DNA of 64,000 bases from Nitrospirota bacterium (lineage in GTDB: Bacteria > Nitrospirota > Thermodesulfovibrionia > Thermodesulfovibrionales > JdFR-88), in contig JAJYJS010000005.1 in assembly GCA_021789215.1 (NCBI GenBank), positions 1 to 64,000 of the forward strand, read 5' to 3'. Under the pieces are notes generated by a model. It was not told the origin of the DNA and ran no database searches. It saw nothing but the letters and a program-made list of their open reading frames with translations. The translations under genes were made by a program, and so were the position numbers. Positions 16,414-27,593 of the stretch are shown here, piece after piece (the stretch's first letter is position 1; each line of letters begins with the position of its first letter).

Positions 16414-17046
16414 ATGAACTGGTCCTTAAGCAAAACACCTTTTGAACAAGGCCCCGCTGGCTCCGCCGAGGACGTAATCCGCCGGAGCGTACTGCTTACC
16501 CGTCTTCAGGACATGCTTGCCTGGGGCCGGAAAAACTCCATATGGCCGTTCAACTTCGGCCTGTCCTGCTGCTATGTGGAAATGGCGGCAAGCATAACGA
16601 GCAGGTTCGACATTGCCCGCTTCGGGGCCGAGGTCATCAGGGGCACACCCCGGGAAGCCGACCTCATGGTCATCGCGGGTACCGTTTTCATAAAGATAGC
16701 GCCTGTCATCAAGCGTCTCTATGAGCAGATGATGCTTCCGCGCTGGGTCATTTCGATGGGCTCCTGCGCCAATTCAGGCGGCATGTACGATATCTACAGC
16801 GTGGTGCAGGGGGTGGACAAGTTCCTGCCGGTTGACGTCTATGTCCCCGGCTGCCCTCCCCGGCCAGAGGCGTTCATGGAGGGGCTCCTCCTTTTAAGAG
16901 ACCGCATAGGGACTGAAAAAAGGCCCCTGAGCTGGGTGGCCGGGCCGCAGGAGATTGAAAGGCCGGTACCCGTGCCGATCCAGAGAGACCTGAAAACCCC
17001 CGGAAGACAAAAGGCAACAGGGCTGCCGGAACTGGAAAATATTTGA
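16414..17046 (+). CDS. nuoB: NADH-quinone oxidoreductase subunit B
   Basis: The 210-aa subunit carries the terminal iron-sulfur cluster N2, which passes electrons to quinone. All four ligands are present: the tandem C52-C53 in [10 protein letters not shown]118 in GSCANSGG and C147 in PGCPPRPEA. The ATG at 16414 gives the usual N-terminus; the frame is open further upstream, but that extension overlaps nuoA. The C-terminal tail of about 40 Pro-rich residues is a little longer than in many homologues. Confidence 0.96.
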   Translation: MNWSLSKTPFEQGPAGSAEDVIRRSVLLTRLQDMLAWGRKNSIWPFNFGLSCCYVEMAASITSRFDIARFGAEVIRGTPREADLMVIAGTVFIKIAPVIKRLYEQMMLPRWVISMGSCANSGGMYDIYSVVQGVDKFLPVDVYVPGCPPRPEAFMEGLLLLRDRIGTEKRPLSWVAGPQEIERPVPVPIQRDLKTPGRQKATGLPELENI

Positions 17047-17076
17047 ACTGAAAGGTTTTTTGAATTGAAGGACATG

Positions 17077-18834
17077 ATGTCAGACAAGACTGTATTGGAA
17101 GAGCTTCAGGGCAGGTTCGCCCCAGGCCCGGTGCTCCCCCAGAAAACCCTGGACGGCATTCCGACTGCCTGGGTCCCGGCGGAAAAATGCCATGACGCCC
17201 TCAAGTATCTTAAATATGAGAGCCCAAGGCGCTTCCGCATGCTCTATGACCTTACGGCAATCGACGAGAGGGCGCGAACAGGGAAAACACCGGGACAACG
17301 GCCCGACGGCGATTTCTCCGTTGTCTATCACCTGCTCTCTTATGACAGCAACGAAGACGTCCGCCTGAAGGTCGCCCTGAAGGGAGACCGCCCTTCGCTC
17401 AGGAGCGCCGTTGATATATGGCCTGCCGCCAACTGGTATGAGCGCGAGGTCTGGGACATGTTCGGCATAGGCTTTGAAGGCCATCCGCACCTGAGGCGGA
17501 TACTTATGCCGCCCACCTGGGAGGGCCATCCGCTGAGGAAAGACCACCCGGCCCGCGCCACCGAGATGGGCCCTTTCAGGCTGCCGGAGGAGAAAATGGA
17601 GGAGGAGCAAAAAGCCCTTCAGTTCCGGCCCGAGGACTGGGGGATGAAAAGAAAACCCCGCGCGGAAGGGACCGATTACATGTTCCTGAACCTGGGCCCC
17701 CACCATCCTGGCACCCACGGCCTCCTGCGCATCGTCCTGGAGCTGGACGGCGAGGAAATAAGCGACGCGGTGGTGGAAATCGGGTTTCATCACCGTGGGG
17801 CGGAAAAGATGGGCGAGCGCCAGTCCTGGCATACATATATACCCTACACGGACCGGATAGACTACCTGGGGGGGGTGATAAACAACCTTGCCTACGTGCT
17901 TGCCGTGGAAAGGCTCGCGGGCATCGAGGTGCCGGAGCGGGTGCAGGTAATCCGCGTAATGCTCACCGAGCTTTTCCGCATCGAAAGCCATCTCGTATGG
18001 TATGGCACTTTCGCGCAGGATTTGGGCGGCCTCTCGCCTGTCTTCTATACGTTCAACGACCGCGAAAGGGTGTTTGCGATAATCGAGGCCGTATGCGGCG
18101 GGCGCATGCACCCAAGCTGGTTCCGCATCGGGGGAGTTGCGCAGGACCTCCCCCGCGGATGGGACAAGCTGGTGAGGGAATTCCTCGATTACCTGCCCGG
18201 CCGGCTTGCCGAATACGACAACATGATAATGAAAAACAGGCTGTACAAGATGAGGACAAAAGGAGTGGGCAGGATAACGCTGGATGAGGCCATCGAATGG
18301 GGAATAACAGGGCCCAACCTGCGCGCCTGCGGGCTTGAGTGGGACTTCCGCAAAAAGCGCCCCTATTCAGGATACGGCCAGTTCGAATTCGAGATACCTA
18401 CGGCTGCTGACGGCGACTGTTACAGCCGGGCGGCCGTGCGCGTTGAGGAAATACGCCAGAGCATGCGCATAGTGGAGCAATGCCTGAATAACATGCCGCC
18501 GGGCCATCATAAATCGGAGCACCCGCTTGCAACGCCCCCGCTAAAAGGACATACCATGCACGACATCGAAACGCTCATAGACCATTTCCTGGGCGTAAGC
18601 TGGGGGCCGGTAATCCCCCCCGGCGAGGTCTCCTTCGGGATAGAGGCGGCCAAGGGGAACAACAGCTACTACCTTATAAGCGACGGCAATACCGTCTCTT
18701 ACCGGACGCGGATCAGGACCCCCTCCTTCCCCCATATGCAGGCAATACCCATGATGTGCCGGGGGCTGATGATACCGGACCTGATAGCCATCCTGGGCAG
18801 CATCGATTTCATACTGGCGGACGTGGACCGCTGA
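17077..18834 (+). CDS. nuoCD: NADH-quinone oxidoreductase fused subunits C and D
   Basis: A natural fusion, as in Escherichia coli. Residues 1 to about 190 are NuoC (30-kDa, with [18 protein letters not shown]). From about 200 onward comes NuoD (49-kDa), with [27 protein letters not shown] and the C-terminal [21 protein letters not shown] end. Together they shape the quinone pocket next to cluster N2. Several starts are possible (TTG 17065, ATG 17074, ATG 17077); GAAGGA lies just upstream and I prefer 17077. The D moiety retains the His pair of the quinone site. Confidence 0.95.
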   Translation: MSDKTVLEELQGRFAPGPVLPQKTLDGIPTAWVPAEKCHDALKYLKYESPRRFRMLYDLTAIDERARTGKTPGQRPDGDFSVVYHLLSYDSNEDVRLKVALKGDRPSLRSAVDIWPAANWYEREVWDMFGIGFEGHPHLRRILMPPTWEGHPLRKDHPARATEMGPFRLPEEKMEEEQKALQFRPEDWGMKRKPRAEGTDYMFLNLGPHHPGTHGLLRIVLELDGEEISDAVVEIGFHHRGAEKMGERQSWHTYIPYTDRIDYLGGVINNLAYVLAVERLAGIEVPERVQVIRVMLTELFRIESHLVWYGTFAQDLGGLSPVFYTFNDRERVFAIIEAVCGGRMHPSWFRIGGVAQDLPRGWDKLVREFLDYLPGRLAEYDNMIMKNRLYKMRTKGVGRITLDEAIEWGITGPNLRACGLEWDFRKKRPYSGYGQFEFEIPTAADGDCYSRAAVRVEEIRQSMRIVEQCLNNMPPGHHKSEHPLATPPLKGHTMHDIETLIDHFLGVSWGPVIPPGEVSFGIEAAKGNNSYYLISDGNTVSYRTRIRTPSFPHMQAIPMMCRGLMIPDLIAILGSIDFILADVDR

Positions 18835-18855
18835 GAGGGAATTTATTTTAAAAAA

Positions 18856-19320
18856 ATGCTTACTGAAACCGAAAGAAGGGAAATAGAGCAGGAGCTCAAG
18901 TCTTACGGACGGAAGAGGGCCGCTGGCGTCGAGGCGCTCAAGATAGTGCAGAGGCACAGGGGATGGGTCTCCGACGAGCACCTTGAGGAAGTAGCCGGAA
19001 TCCTCGGCGTGACGCCCGATGAACTGGACGGCACGGCCACATTTTACAGCCTCGTTTTCCGCCGGGAGGTGGGCAGGCACGTGATACTCGTCTGCGACAG
19101 CATAAGCTGCTGGATTACCGGGTACGAGGACATCCTCTGCCGCCTGCAAAACGTCCTGGGGATAGGCCTGGGCGGGACGACGCCGGACGGGAGGTTCACA
19201 CTCCTGCCCGTATGCTGCCTGGGAGTGTGCGAACAGGCCCCGGCCGTGCTGATAGACGGGAAGGTGCATGGGAATCTATCGCCGGAGAAGATAGAAAGCC
19301 TGCTTGAAAAATATGAATGA
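18856..19320 (+). CDS. nuoE: NADH-quinone oxidoreductase subunit E
   Basis: The 154-aa thioredoxin-like [2Fe-2S] subunit (cluster N1a) of the NADH-oxidising module. The four ligands are seen as C-x4-C in CDSISC and in CCLGVC near the C-terminus. Its last bases overlap the nuoF start (ATGAATGA). Presence of nuoE and nuoF shows that this complex can take electrons from NADH rather than being a truncated ferredoxin-type form. Confidence 0.95.
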   Translation: MLTETERREIEQELKSYGRKRAAGVEALKIVQRHRGWVSDEHLEEVAGILGVTPDELDGTATFYSLVFRREVGRHVILVCDSISCWITGYEDILCRLQNVLGIGLGGTTPDGRFTLLPVCCLGVCEQAPAVLIDGKVHGNLSPEKIESLLEKYE

Positions 19321-20614
19321 AAAAGAAAAAAGACCAAATATAGAGCGCCCGCTCACAAAAGATATGCGGACGGACGGTCAGGCCCTGGACATTAAGGAAT
19401 ATGTGAGGGCGGGAGGATACGGGGGGCTGCGAAAGGCCCTCCGCGAGATGACGCCCGGGGACGTGCAAAAGGCCGTCTCGGACTCGAACCTGAGGGGCCG
19501 GGGCGGAGCGGGGTTCCCGACGGGAAAGAAATGGAGTTTTGTGCCTATGGGCAAAGATGCGCCGCATCCCGGGTTCCTCATCTCGAATTCCGACGAGATG
19601 GAGCCCGGCACGTTCAAGGACCGCATCCTGATGGAGGGCAACCCGCATCAACTCATAGAAGGCATGATAATAAGCTCCTATGCCATACAGGCGGATTACG
19701 CCTATATCTTCCTGCGCATGGAATACGGGGAATCGGCAAAAAGGCTCTCAAAAGCCATAGCGGAGGCATATGCAAACAACTATCTGGGTAAAAACATACT
19801 TGGGTCCGGCTACAGCCTGGAGATGAGGCTCCATTTAAGCGCCGGCCGCTATATGTGCGGAGAGGAAACGGGCCTGCTGAATTCCCTGGAAGGCAGGCGG
19901 GCCACTCCGAGAGCAAAACCCCCCTACCCGCAGCTCTGCGGGCTTTGGGGGAAGCCGACCGTTGTGAACAATGCGGAAACCCTGTCAAACGTTCCCCACA
20001 TCGTAAAAAACGGCGCACAGTGGTTCAGGGGTTTAAGCTGCACGGACGACGGCGGCACAAAGATTTACGGCGCAAGCGGAAAGGTAAGGAGGCCGGGAGC
20101 CTGGGAACTGCCGCTGGGCACCACCGTGCGGGAAATCCTTGAGGAGCACGCGGGCGGCATGAGAGAAGGTCTCAGGTTCCGGGGACTGCTGCCAGGCGGG
20201 GCCTCGACCGGCTTTTTAATCGAGGAGCATCTTGATATCAGGATGGACTTCGATTCCGTTCAGAAGGCCGGAAGCCGCATGGGGACGGGGACGATGATAG
20301 TCATGGACGACAGGACGTGCCCCGTGGGCATGGTGCGCAACCTCATCAAGTTTTTCGCCAGGGAATCATGCGGGTGGTGCACCCCCTGCCGGGACGGCCT
20401 CCCGTGGGTGGAAGACATCCTCCATGCCATTGAGACCGGAAAGGGCAGACACGGGGATTTGGAGCTGCTTGAGGAGCACTGTGCGCTGCTGGCCCCCGGA
20501 AACACTTATTGCGCGCTTGCTCCCGGGGCCGTTGAGCCTCTCCAAAGCGCGCTCAGATACTTCCGGGAGGACTTTGAAAGGCACATAACCCAGAAGAGCT
20601 GTCCCTGGAGATGA
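19313..20614 (+). CDS. nuoF: NADH-quinone oxidoreductase subunit F
   Basis: The 433-aa subunit binds NADH and FMN and carries cluster N3. The glycine-rich nucleotide loop GRGGAGFPTGKKW, the FMN-site segment near YMCGEETGLLNSLEG and the cluster motif SCGWCTPCRDG are all present. I chose the ATG at 19313, overlapping nuoE by 8 bases; a TTG at 19304 would add three residues. An N-terminal extension of about 40 residues before the first core helix is charged and of no clear function. Confidence 0.95.
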   Translation: MNEKEKRPNIERPLTKDMRTDGQALDIKEYVRAGGYGGLRKALREMTPGDVQKAVSDSNLRGRGGAGFPTGKKWSFVPMGKDAPHPGFLISNSDEMEPGTFKDRILMEGNPHQLIEGMIISSYAIQADYAYIFLRMEYGESAKRLSKAIAEAYANNYLGKNILGSGYSLEMRLHLSAGRYMCGEETGLLNSLEGRRATPRAKPPYPQLCGLWGKPTVVNNAETLSNVPHIVKNGAQWFRGLSCTDDGGTKIYGASGKVRRPGAWELPLGTTVREILEEHAGGMREGLRFRGLLPGGASTGFLIEEHLDIRMDFDSVQKAGSRMGTGTMIVMDDRTCPVGMVRNLIKFFARESCGWCTPCRDGLPWVEDILHAIETGKGRHGDLELLEEHCALLAPGNTYCALAPGAVEPLQSALRYFREDFERHITQKSCPWR

Positions 20615-20615
20615 T

Positions 20616-23363
20616 GTGGACGGGAAAAAAACCGTAACGATATACGTGGAAGGCAAGCCCCACCAGGTGGAAGAGGGAAAAAACCTGCTCGACGCCTGTC
20701 TTTCGCTGGGGTACGATATCCCCTATTTCTGCTGGCATCCGGCAATGCATTCCGTCGGGGCGTGCAGGCAGTGCGCCGTAAAGCAGTTCAGGGACGAGAA
20801 GGACACAAGGGGCCGGATAGTGATGTCCTGCATGACCCCGGCAGCGGACGGGACGCGCATTTCGATAAATGACCCTGAGGCCGTCAAATTCAGGGCAAGC
20901 GTAATCGAGTGGCTGATGACCAACCACCCGCACGACTGCCCGGTCTGCGACGAGGGAGGAGAATGCCACCTCCAGGACATGACCGTCATGACGGGCCACT
21001 CTTACCGAAGGTTCAGGTCCAGGAAAAGGACCCACCGGAACCAGTACCTTGGCCCCTTCGTCAATCACGAGATGAACCGCTGCATCGCCTGTTACCGGTG
21101 CGTACGGTTTTACAACGACTACGCGGGGGGGAGGGACTTCGGGGTCTTCGGCGCTCACAACTACGTCTATTTCGGCCGCTATAAGGATGGCGTGCTTGAA
21201 AACGAGTTCAGCGGCAACCTGGTTGAGGTCTGCCCCACGGGCGTCTTTACCGACAAGACCCTCAAGCGCCACTATACGCGCAAGTGGGACCTGCAAACGG
21301 CCCCTTCAATATGCGTCCACTGCGGCCTCGGGTGCAATACCATTCCAGGGGAGCGATATGGTACGCTGCGAAGAATAAGGAACCGCTACAACGGAGAGAT
21401 AAACGGATATTTCATCTGCGACAGGGGCCGCTACGGATACGAATTCATAAACAACGAAAACCGGTTCCGCTTCCCGGTCAGGCTGGAAAGGCATGGGGAC
21501 GGGGAGAAGACCGGGACGTTTGGCAGCGGAGAAGTCATCCCGCACATAAAGTCCATCCTCCAGAGGGCCAGGGGCGTAATCGGCATCGGCTCCCCCCGGG
21601 CCTCGCTTGAGGCCAATTTCGCCCTGCGCAGGCTTGTCGGGAAGGAGCGGTTTTATCAGGGCACATCAGCCGGTGAGGCCCGGATCATGGCCGATATCGT
21701 GAACATACTGGGAAACGGCCCGGCGCGGACGCCTTCCCTGCGTGAGACCGAATCCTGCGATGCCGTCTTTGTCCTGGGAGAGGACCTCACCAATACCGCC
21801 CCAAGAATGGCGCTTGCGCTCAGGCAGTCTGTTATGCAGCAGCCCGCCCGCCTTGCCGCCGGGATGAAAATCCCGCGCTGGGACGATAAAGGCTTCCGCG
21901 AGGCCGTGCAAAACAACAAAGGCCCCCTTTACATTGCACATCCACACGGCACAAAACTGGACGATGCGGCGGCTGCCGTGTTCCGCGGGGCCCCCGAAGA
22001 TATCGCCAGGCTTGGCTTTGCAGTCGCAAATTTGCTGGATGATAATGCGCCCGGGCCGGTAAAAGACCTCCCCGGCGAAGCATCCTCACTGGCGGAAGAA
22101 ATAGCCAGGGCACTCGAAAACGCGGAAAAACCGCTCGTGATATCAGGCGCAAGCCTCAAGACTCCGGCTTTAATCCATGCGGCGGCAAATATTGCCTTTG
22201 CGCTTGTTAAAAAAGGCAAACCGGCCTGTTTAAGCTATGCGGCTCCCGAATGCAACAGCATGGGCCTTTCCCTCATGGGGGGCGCTCCGATGGAAGACGC
22301 ACTCAAGACCGTACAGGCAGGCGAGGCGGATACGGTCATCATACTTGAGAACGATATCCTTGCCGGGCAGATGGCCCCGGATCAGGCCGAAGCGCTGCTT
22401 TCAGCCCGGAATGTGATACTGATAGACCACCTCCCAGGCAGGACCTCATCGATGGCAGGTATAATCCTTCCCGCCTCGACGTTCGCTGAAGGCAGCGGGA
22501 CTTTCATAAACAGCGAGGGCAGGGCACAGCGTTTTTACAAGGTATTCGACCCCTCCGGAGACATACAGGAAAGCTGGCGCTGGCTCCGGGACATAATGGT
22601 TGACATGGCGTATCCGGGCGCGTCCGGCTGGCTCACGCTGGATGACATTGTCAGTTCTCTATCGGCTGAAATCCCTGGGCTCCGGGCCGTAGCGAATGCC
22701 GCGCCGCCGGAGGGCTTCCGCATGGCCGGCATGAAGATACCCCGTCAGCCGCATCGCTACAGCGGGCGCACATCAATGAACGCCGCCCTGAACGTGCACG
22801 AGCCGAAACCGGCCGAAGATCATGACTCGCCGCTCACGTTTTCCATGGAGGGCTACGCGGGACAGCCCCCCTCCCCTCTCATCCCGCGCTTCTGGGCCCC
22901 GGCGTGGAACTCGGCGCAGGCGGTGAACAAGTTCCAGCCGGAGGTTAACGGCCCCCTGCGCGGGGGCGACCCCGGCGTAAGGCTCTTTGAGCCTAAAGAA
23001 AATGCCCTTATGGATTACTTCGGCAAAGAAATTCCGCAGGCATTCACCCCTGAAAAGGAAAGACTGTTTGCCGTGCCTGTTTATCACATTTTTGGCTCAG
23101 AGCCCCTGAGTTCCCTGAGCCCGGCAATAGCCGGACGGATTCCAGCGCCGTACATAGCGCTCCGTCCGGAGGACGCTGAAAAAATGCGGGTCCCCGAAGG
23201 CCATGTGATAGAGCTGCCTCCGTTTGGCAGCCTTTCAGTCAGGATAGACGGCTCCCTGCCGGAGGGGCTGGCTGGCATCCCGTACGGGTTGCCGGGCCTG
23301 AAAGACATGGAGCTTCCGGCCTGGATAAACAGCCCGGCAGCGGCAAAAAAGGGGGGGCAATGA
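20616..23363 (+). CDS. nuoG: NADH-quinone oxidoreductase subunit G
   Basis: A 915-aa iron-sulfur subunit. The N-terminal ferredoxin-like domain has the [2Fe-2S] Cys set in [17 protein letters not shown] and the His-Cys3 cluster [15 protein letters not shown]. It is followed by [13 protein letters not shown] and a molybdopterin-oxidoreductase-like domain that also keeps the CVHCGLGC Cys motif (cluster N7 type). A C-terminal extension of about 200 residues resembles the formate-dehydrogenase-like end. It begins with GTG one base after the nuoF stop and overlaps nuoH by 4 bases. Confidence 0.93.
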   Translation: MDGKKTVTIYVEGKPHQVEEGKNLLDACLSLGYDIPYFCWHPAMHSVGACRQCAVKQFRDEKDTRGRIVMSCMTPAADGTRISINDPEAVKFRASVIEWLMTNHPHDCPVCDEGGECHLQDMTVMTGHSYRRFRSRKRTHRNQYLGPFVNHEMNRCIACYRCVRFYNDYAGGRDFGVFGAHNYVYFGRYKDGVLENEFSGNLVEVCPTGVFTDKTLKRHYTRKWDLQTAPSICVHCGLGCNTIPGERYGTLRRIRNRYNGEINGYFICDRGRYGYEFINNENRFRFPVRLERHGDGEKTGTFGSGEVIPHIKSILQRARGVIGIGSPRASLEANFALRRLVGKERFYQGTSAGEARIMADIVNILGNGPARTPSLRETESCDAVFVLGEDLTNTAPRMALALRQSVMQQPARLAAGMKIPRWDDKGFREAVQNNKGPLYIAHPHGTKLDDAAAAVFRGAPEDIARLGFAVANLLDDNAPGPVKDLPGEASSLAEEIARALENAEKPLVISGASLKTPALIHAAANIAFALVKKGKPACLSYAAPECNSMGLSLMGGAPMEDALKTVQAGEADTVIILENDILAGQMAPDQAEALLSARNVILIDHLPGRTSSMAGIILPASTFAEGSGTFINSEGRAQRFYKVFDPSGDIQESWRWLRDIMVDMAYPGASGWLTLDDIVSSLSAEIPGLRAVANAAPPEGFRMAGMKIPRQPHRYSGRTSMNAALNVHEPKPAEDHDSPLTFSMEGYAGQPPSPLIPRFWAPAWNSAQAVNKFQPEVNGPLRGGDPGVRLFEPKENALMDYFGKEIPQAFTPEKERLFAVPVYHIFGSEPLSSLSPAIAGRIPAPYIALRPEDAEKMRVPEGHVIELPPFGSLSVRIDGSLPEGLAGIPYGLPGLKDMELPAWINSPAAAKKGGQ

Positions 23364-24313
23364 GCGAGGCCCTGCGCTCGATAATCATAATCCTCAGTGT
23401 AATAGGCGGGGTAATGACCATTGCCGCGGGGCTTATCTGGGTGGAGCGAAGGCTCCTTGCCCTGTGGCAGGACAGGTACGGCCCAAACCGCGTCGGGGCC
23501 TTCGGCCTGCTTCAGGTGCTCGCCGATATGATAAAGGTGCTGACAAAGGAGGACTGGATACCGCCGTTCGCCGACAAAAGCGTTTTCTTTTTAACCCCGG
23601 CAATAATCGCCATCACCACCCTCCTCACCTTTGCGGTCATCCCGTTCACGTCTACGATACTCGTGGCCGATTTGAACATAGGGGTGCTTTTTTTCCTTGC
23701 GATGTCATCTCTGGGGGTTTACAGCGTGACGCTTGCGGGATGGGCGTCGGCAAGCAAATATTCGCTGCTTGGCGGCCTCAGGGCGGCGGCACAGATGATC
23801 AGCTACGAGGTATTCATGGGCCTCTCCCTGATGGGGGCCGTCATGCTTGCCGGGTCTTTCGACCTGAGGGTCATTGTGGAAGCGCAAAGGGGGCTTTGGT
23901 ATGTAGTCCCACAGTTCGCGGGCTTCGTCATATTTTTCATAGCGGGCGTGGCCGAGACCCACAGGCTGCCCTTTGACCTTCCCGAGGCTGAAAGCGAGCT
24001 TGTCGCCGGGTACCATTCGGAATACTCCGGGATGAAATTCGGCATGTTCTTCGTGGGCGAATACATAGGCATTACACTGATATCGGCCCTGATTACAGTG
24101 CTTTTTTTCGGAGGATGGCTTGGGCCGGTGCTTCCGCCGGTAGTCTGGTTTTTAATCAAGACCTTCTTTTTCATAGGGTTTTTCATACTCCTCAGGGCGG
24201 CCCTGCCGAGGCCCAGGTACGACCAGCTCATGGCCCTGGGCTGGAAGGTATTGCTGCCTGTTTCGCTGCTTAATCTGGCGGTGACCGGCGGAATAATGCT
24301 TGCGGGCAGATAG
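23360..24313 (+). CDS. nuoH: NADH-quinone oxidoreductase subunit H
   Basis: A membrane subunit of 317 aa with about eight helices that lines the quinone channel. Diagnostic segments are [15 protein letters not shown] and [21 protein letters not shown] acidic loop (here [15 protein letters not shown]), followed by FFVGEYIGI. The start overlaps nuoG (ATGA). Confidence 0.96.
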   Translation: MSEALRSIIIILSVIGGVMTIAAGLIWVERRLLALWQDRYGPNRVGAFGLLQVLADMIKVLTKEDWIPPFADKSVFFLTPAIIAITTLLTFAVIPFTSTILVADLNIGVLFFLAMSSLGVYSVTLAGWASASKYSLLGGLRAAAQMISYEVFMGLSLMGAVMLAGSFDLRVIVEAQRGLWYVVPQFAGFVIFFIAGVAETHRLPFDLPEAESELVAGYHSEYSGMKFGMFFVGEYIGITLISALITVLFFGGWLGPVLPPVVWFLIKTFFFIGFFILLRAALPRPRYDQLMALGWKVLLPVSLLNLAVTGGIMLAGR

Positions 24314-24328
24314 GAGTTTTTAGGGACA

Positions 24329-24865
24329 ATGCTAAGCGTGCTTAAGGCAATATGGGCAGTGCTCCTCCATATGTTCCGCCCCAGGGTTACAGTCCAGTAC
24401 CCTGAGGAGAGGCCGCACATACCTCCGCGCTGGAGGGGGCGGATAATTCTGTCCAGGGACCCCGACGGCGAGGAAAGGTGCGTTGCCTGCTACCTGTGCG
24501 CCGTGGCCTGCCCCGTGGACTGCATCGCCCTTCAGGCCACGGAAGACGGGCACGGCAGGCGTTATCCTGAATTCTTCCGCATCAACTTCTCCCGCTGCAT
24601 ATTCTGCGGGTTCTGCGAGGAGGCCTGCCCCACATACGCCATACAGCTTACGACGGATTTCGAGATGGGGGAGTATGTGCGGCAGAACCTGGTTTACGAA
24701 AAAGAGCATCTCCTGATAAGCGGCACAGGGAAATACCCCGGCTATAATTTCTACAGGGTAGCAGGGCTTTCGGTCAAGGGGAAGGACAAGGGGCAGGCCG
24801 AAAACGAGGAGCCCCCTGTCGACCTTAAGAGCCTGCTGCCGGGAAGGATGGAGTCAGAGCAATGA
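24329..24865 (+). CDS. nuoI: NADH-quinone oxidoreductase subunit I
   Basis: The 178-aa ferredoxin-type subunit carries clusters N6a and N6b. Two complete C-x2-C-x2-C-x3-CP motifs are visible, [12 protein letters not shown] and [12 protein letters not shown]. It links the hydrophilic arm to NuoB. The C-terminal 40 residues are Lys/Glu-rich. It ends in a 4-base overlap with nuoJ. Confidence 0.96.
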   Translation: MLSVLKAIWAVLLHMFRPRVTVQYPEERPHIPPRWRGRIILSRDPDGEERCVACYLCAVACPVDCIALQATEDGHGRRYPEFFRINFSRCIFCGFCEEACPTYAIQLTTDFEMGEYVRQNLVYEKEHLLISGTGKYPGYNFYRVAGLSVKGKDKGQAENEEPPVDLKSLLPGRMESEQ

Positions 24866-25386
24866 GGGACGCATTCTACATATCGGCAGCCGTGGCCTTC
24901 GTCTCCACGCTGATGGTCATAATCCAGAAAAAGGTGGTGCATGCGCTCCTGTACCTTATAATTTCGCTCCTTTCAGTGGCGGTCATATTCTTTACACTCG
25001 GAGCGCCGTTCGCGGCGGCCCTTGAGGTCATCATCTATGCCGGGGCGATAATGGTGCTCTTTGTGTTCGTGGTGATGATGCTCAACCTGGGGGCCGAGGC
25101 GGCCCGGCAGGAAAAGAGCTGGATGAGTCCGCGGATGTGGATAGGCCCCTCCGTGCTGGCCGCCATACTGCTGGCCGATATGCTGGTGCTCCTTGCAAGG
25201 GGGCCCGCCTTTATTTCAGGCGGAAACGTTGTAGGGCCAAAGCATGTGGGCATGGCCCTCTTCGGGCCTTACCTTGCCGGGGTGGAGCTTGCCTCCATGC
25301 TGCTTCTGGCCGGACTGGCCGGGGCATATCACCTTGGAAGACGGCTGAAAAAGGAAGAACTGGCGGAAAGGGAGACCCGGAGATGA
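24862..25386 (+). CDS. nuoJ: NADH-quinone oxidoreductase subunit J
   Basis: A 174-aa membrane subunit with five helices. The conserved third-helix segment [20 protein letters not shown] includes the pi-bulge region thought to couple quinone chemistry to proton pumping. Start and stop overlap nuoI and nuoK by 4 bases each, indicating tight translational coupling. Confidence 0.95.
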   Translation: MRDAFYISAAVAFVSTLMVIIQKKVVHALLYLIISLLSVAVIFFTLGAPFAAALEVIIYAGAIMVLFVFVVMMLNLGAEAARQEKSWMSPRMWIGPSVLAAILLADMLVLLARGPAFISGGNVVGPKHVGMALFGPYLAGVELASMLLLAGLAGAYHLGRRLKKEELAERETRR

Positions 25387-25694
25387 TTTTTTCTGTGCCG
25401 ATGGAAGAGGGGCTTGTCCTTGCCTGGGTGCTTTTCGTGACCGGCCTGGTGGGGGTAATCGTGCGCAGAGACATCATATTCATCCTGATGTCCATCGAGA
25501 TAATGCTCAACGCCGCCGGGCTCGCATTCGTCATTGCCGGAGCAAGGTGGGCCCAGCCGGACGGGCAGGTGATGTTCATATTCATAATGGCGATGGCGGC
25601 AGCCGAGGTCTCGGTCGGCCTCGCCCTTGTGCTCCAGCTCTATTACAGGCGCAAGACCCTGGATGTCGATTCGGCAAGCGGCATGAAAGGATAA
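25383..25694 (+). CDS. nuoK: NADH-quinone oxidoreductase subunit K
   Basis: A 103-aa, three-helix membrane subunit. The two buried glutamates of the proton path lie in [13 protein letters not shown] and in [14 protein letters not shown] place the start at ATG 25383, overlapping nuoJ; the frame is open much further upstream but that part is out-of-frame nuoJ sequence. Confidence 0.95.
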   Translation: MIFSVPMEEGLVLAWVLFVTGLVGVIVRRDIIFILMSIEIMLNAAGLAFVIAGARWAQPDGQVMFIFIMAMAAAEVSVGLALVLQLYYRRKTLDVDSASGMKG

Positions 25695-25703
25695 GAGCAA
25701 AAA

Positions 25704-27593
25704 ATGCTTGAGCTTCTATGGTTAATCCCGGCCATGCCCTTTGCGGGTTTCCTCGTGCTGGCAACAGCGGGCAAAAAACTTTCCCGCACGGGCGCAGCCG
25801 TTATCGGGGCCGGTTCAGCCGGGGTTTCAGCCCTCATTTCGCTGATTGTTGCGTTCAGCTTCATCTCATCTCCGCCTGCGGGAAATTCGTATTCACAGGT
25901 GCTCTGGGAATGGGTGAACACCGGCGGGCTCTCCCTTTCGATATCCTTCTATCTCGACGCCCTTTCGGTCATCATGGTGCTCGTCGTTTCGGTGGTGGGT
26001 TTTCTGATACACCTGTATTCGACGGGTTTCATGGCCCGCGACGATGGGTACTCCAGGTTTTTTTCCTACATGAACCTCTTTGTGGGCTCGATGCTCACTC
26101 TGGTGCTTGCGGGCAACCTGCTGCTCCTGTTTCTGGGATGGGAAGGTGTCGGGCTGTGCAGCTACCTGCTCATCGGCTTCTGGTACAGGGAAACGCAAAA
26201 CGGGTACGCCGCGCTGAAGGCATTCATCGTCACGCGCATCGGGGACACGGCAATGGCCATCGGCCTTTTCCTGCTGTTCTATAATCTCGGCACTCTGGAC
26301 ATCCAGCAGGCGATGGGGCTCGCAAAGGCGAACTGGCCGGTTGGCTCCGGGATAGCGATTGCGGCGGCCGCCCTCCTTCTGGGAGGGGCGCTAGGCAAGT
26401 CCGCACAGCTGCCGCTTCAGACATGGCTGCCCGATGCGATGGCGGGCCCAACCCCGGTGAGCGCCCTCATCCATGCCGCAACCATGGTCACGGCGGGCGT
26501 CTATCTTATCGCCCGCACCCACGTCCTGTTTACACTGGCCCCGCCGGTACAGTCCGCAGTGGCCATAATCGGGGCGGCCACCCTGCTGGTGGCCGGTTTC
26601 AGCGCGCTCGCCCAGCACGACATAAAACGCGTGCTCGCCTATTCCACGATAAGCCAGATAGGCTACATGTTCCTTGCCCTTGGGGTTGGAGCATGGTCTG
26701 CGGCGATATTTCACTTCATGACACATGCATTTTTCAAGGCCCTCCTCTTCCTTGGCGCGGGCGTGGTTATCCAGGGGTTGAACGAGGAGCACGATATGTT
26801 CAGGATGGGCGGGCTCAGAAAGGAGATGCCCGCCACGTTCTGGTCTTTCCTTATAGGGGCCGCGTCCCTTTCCGCCCTCCCGCTTGTTACGGCCGGCTTT
26901 TACAGCAAAGACCTTGTCTTATGGGACGTGTGGTCTTCCAGGACAGGCGGCAACTGGTTGTGGGCCGCCGGGCTCCTTGGAGCATTGCTTACCTCCATTT
27001 ATTCCTTCCGCATGGTGTTCCTCACATTCTACGGAGAAAAGAAGACCCCGGTGACCCGGACACCCGGCCCCGTGATGCTGATACCCGTAATTGCGCTTGC
27101 GGCGCTCTCGGCCGTGGGGGGCTTTGTGGAAATACCCGGCACGATGGGGAACGTGCCCCTCTTTTCGGGATTCCTTGAAACAGCCCTGCCCAAAATGGTT
27201 TTTTCAGGCGTGCCGGAAAGCGAGTTGATATCCCAGATCATCGCGGCCATCCTGTCTGTTGGCGGCATCTATGTTGCCTATTTCTTCTGGCTTGCGCTGC
27301 CTGAATACGCCCGTGACTTCACAAAACACCCGGCTGGCTCCGCGCTGCACAGGTTCCTCTTTTCCGGATGGGGGTTCGACTGGCTCTACGCCAGGCTTTT
27401 TGTCCGTCCGTATGTCTGGGCCGCCCGCGTGAATAAAAGAGATGTGATAGACCTCTTCTATTCTGGGATAGCGCTGATAAACAGGCTCTCCCATTACGCC
27501 CTTAGCGCGACCCAGACCGGAAAGGTGCGCTGGTATGTTATGGTCCTGGGGTTCGGAGCGTTTATAACAATAACGATAGTGGTGTTCACGTGA
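25704..27593 (+). CDS. nuoL: NADH-quinone oxidoreductase subunit L
   Basis: The distal antiporter-like proton-pumping subunit, 629 aa, with about 15 helices and the long C-terminal lateral helix. Characteristic segments are FLGWEGVGLCSYLLIGFWY, the Lys-containing SAQLPLQTWLPDAMAGPTPVSALIHAATMV and KRVLAYSTISQIGYMFLALG. It overlaps nuoM by 4 bases. Confidence 0.96.
   Translation: MLELLWLIPAMPFAGFLVLATAGKKLSRTGAAVIGAGSAGVSALISLIVAFSFISSPPAGNSYSQVLWEWVNTGGLSLSISFYLDALSVIMVLVVSVVGFLIHLYSTGFMARDDGYSRFFSYMNLFVGSMLTLVLAGNLLLLFLGWEGVGLCSYLLIGFWYRETQNGYAALKAFIVTRIGDTAMAIGLFLLFYNLGTLDIQQAMGLAKANWPVGSGIAIAAAALLLGGALGKSAQLPLQTWLPDAMAGPTPVSALIHAATMVTAGVYLIARTHVLFTLAPPVQSAVAIIGAATLLVAGFSALAQHDIKRVLAYSTISQIGYMFLALGVGAWSAAIFHFMTHAFFKALLFLGAGVVIQGLNEEHDMFRMGGLRKEMPATFWSFLIGAASLSALPLVTAGFYSKDLVLWDVWSSRTGGNWLWAAGLLGALLTSIYSFRMVFLTFYGEKKTPVTRTPGPVMLIPVIALAALSAVGGFVEIPGTMGNVPLFSGFLETALPKMVFSGVPESELISQIIAAILSVGGIYVAYFFWLALPEYARDFTKHPAGSALHRFLFSGWGFDWLYARLFVRPYVWAARVNKRDVIDLFYSGIALINRLSHYALSATQTGKVRWYVMVLGFGAFITITIVVFT

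Noticed and set aside
17080..18111. 343-aa minus-strand ORF opposite nuoCD
   Set aside because: It lies wholly against a confident gene, shows no domain, and is the kind of mirrored frame expected in GC-rich coding DNA.
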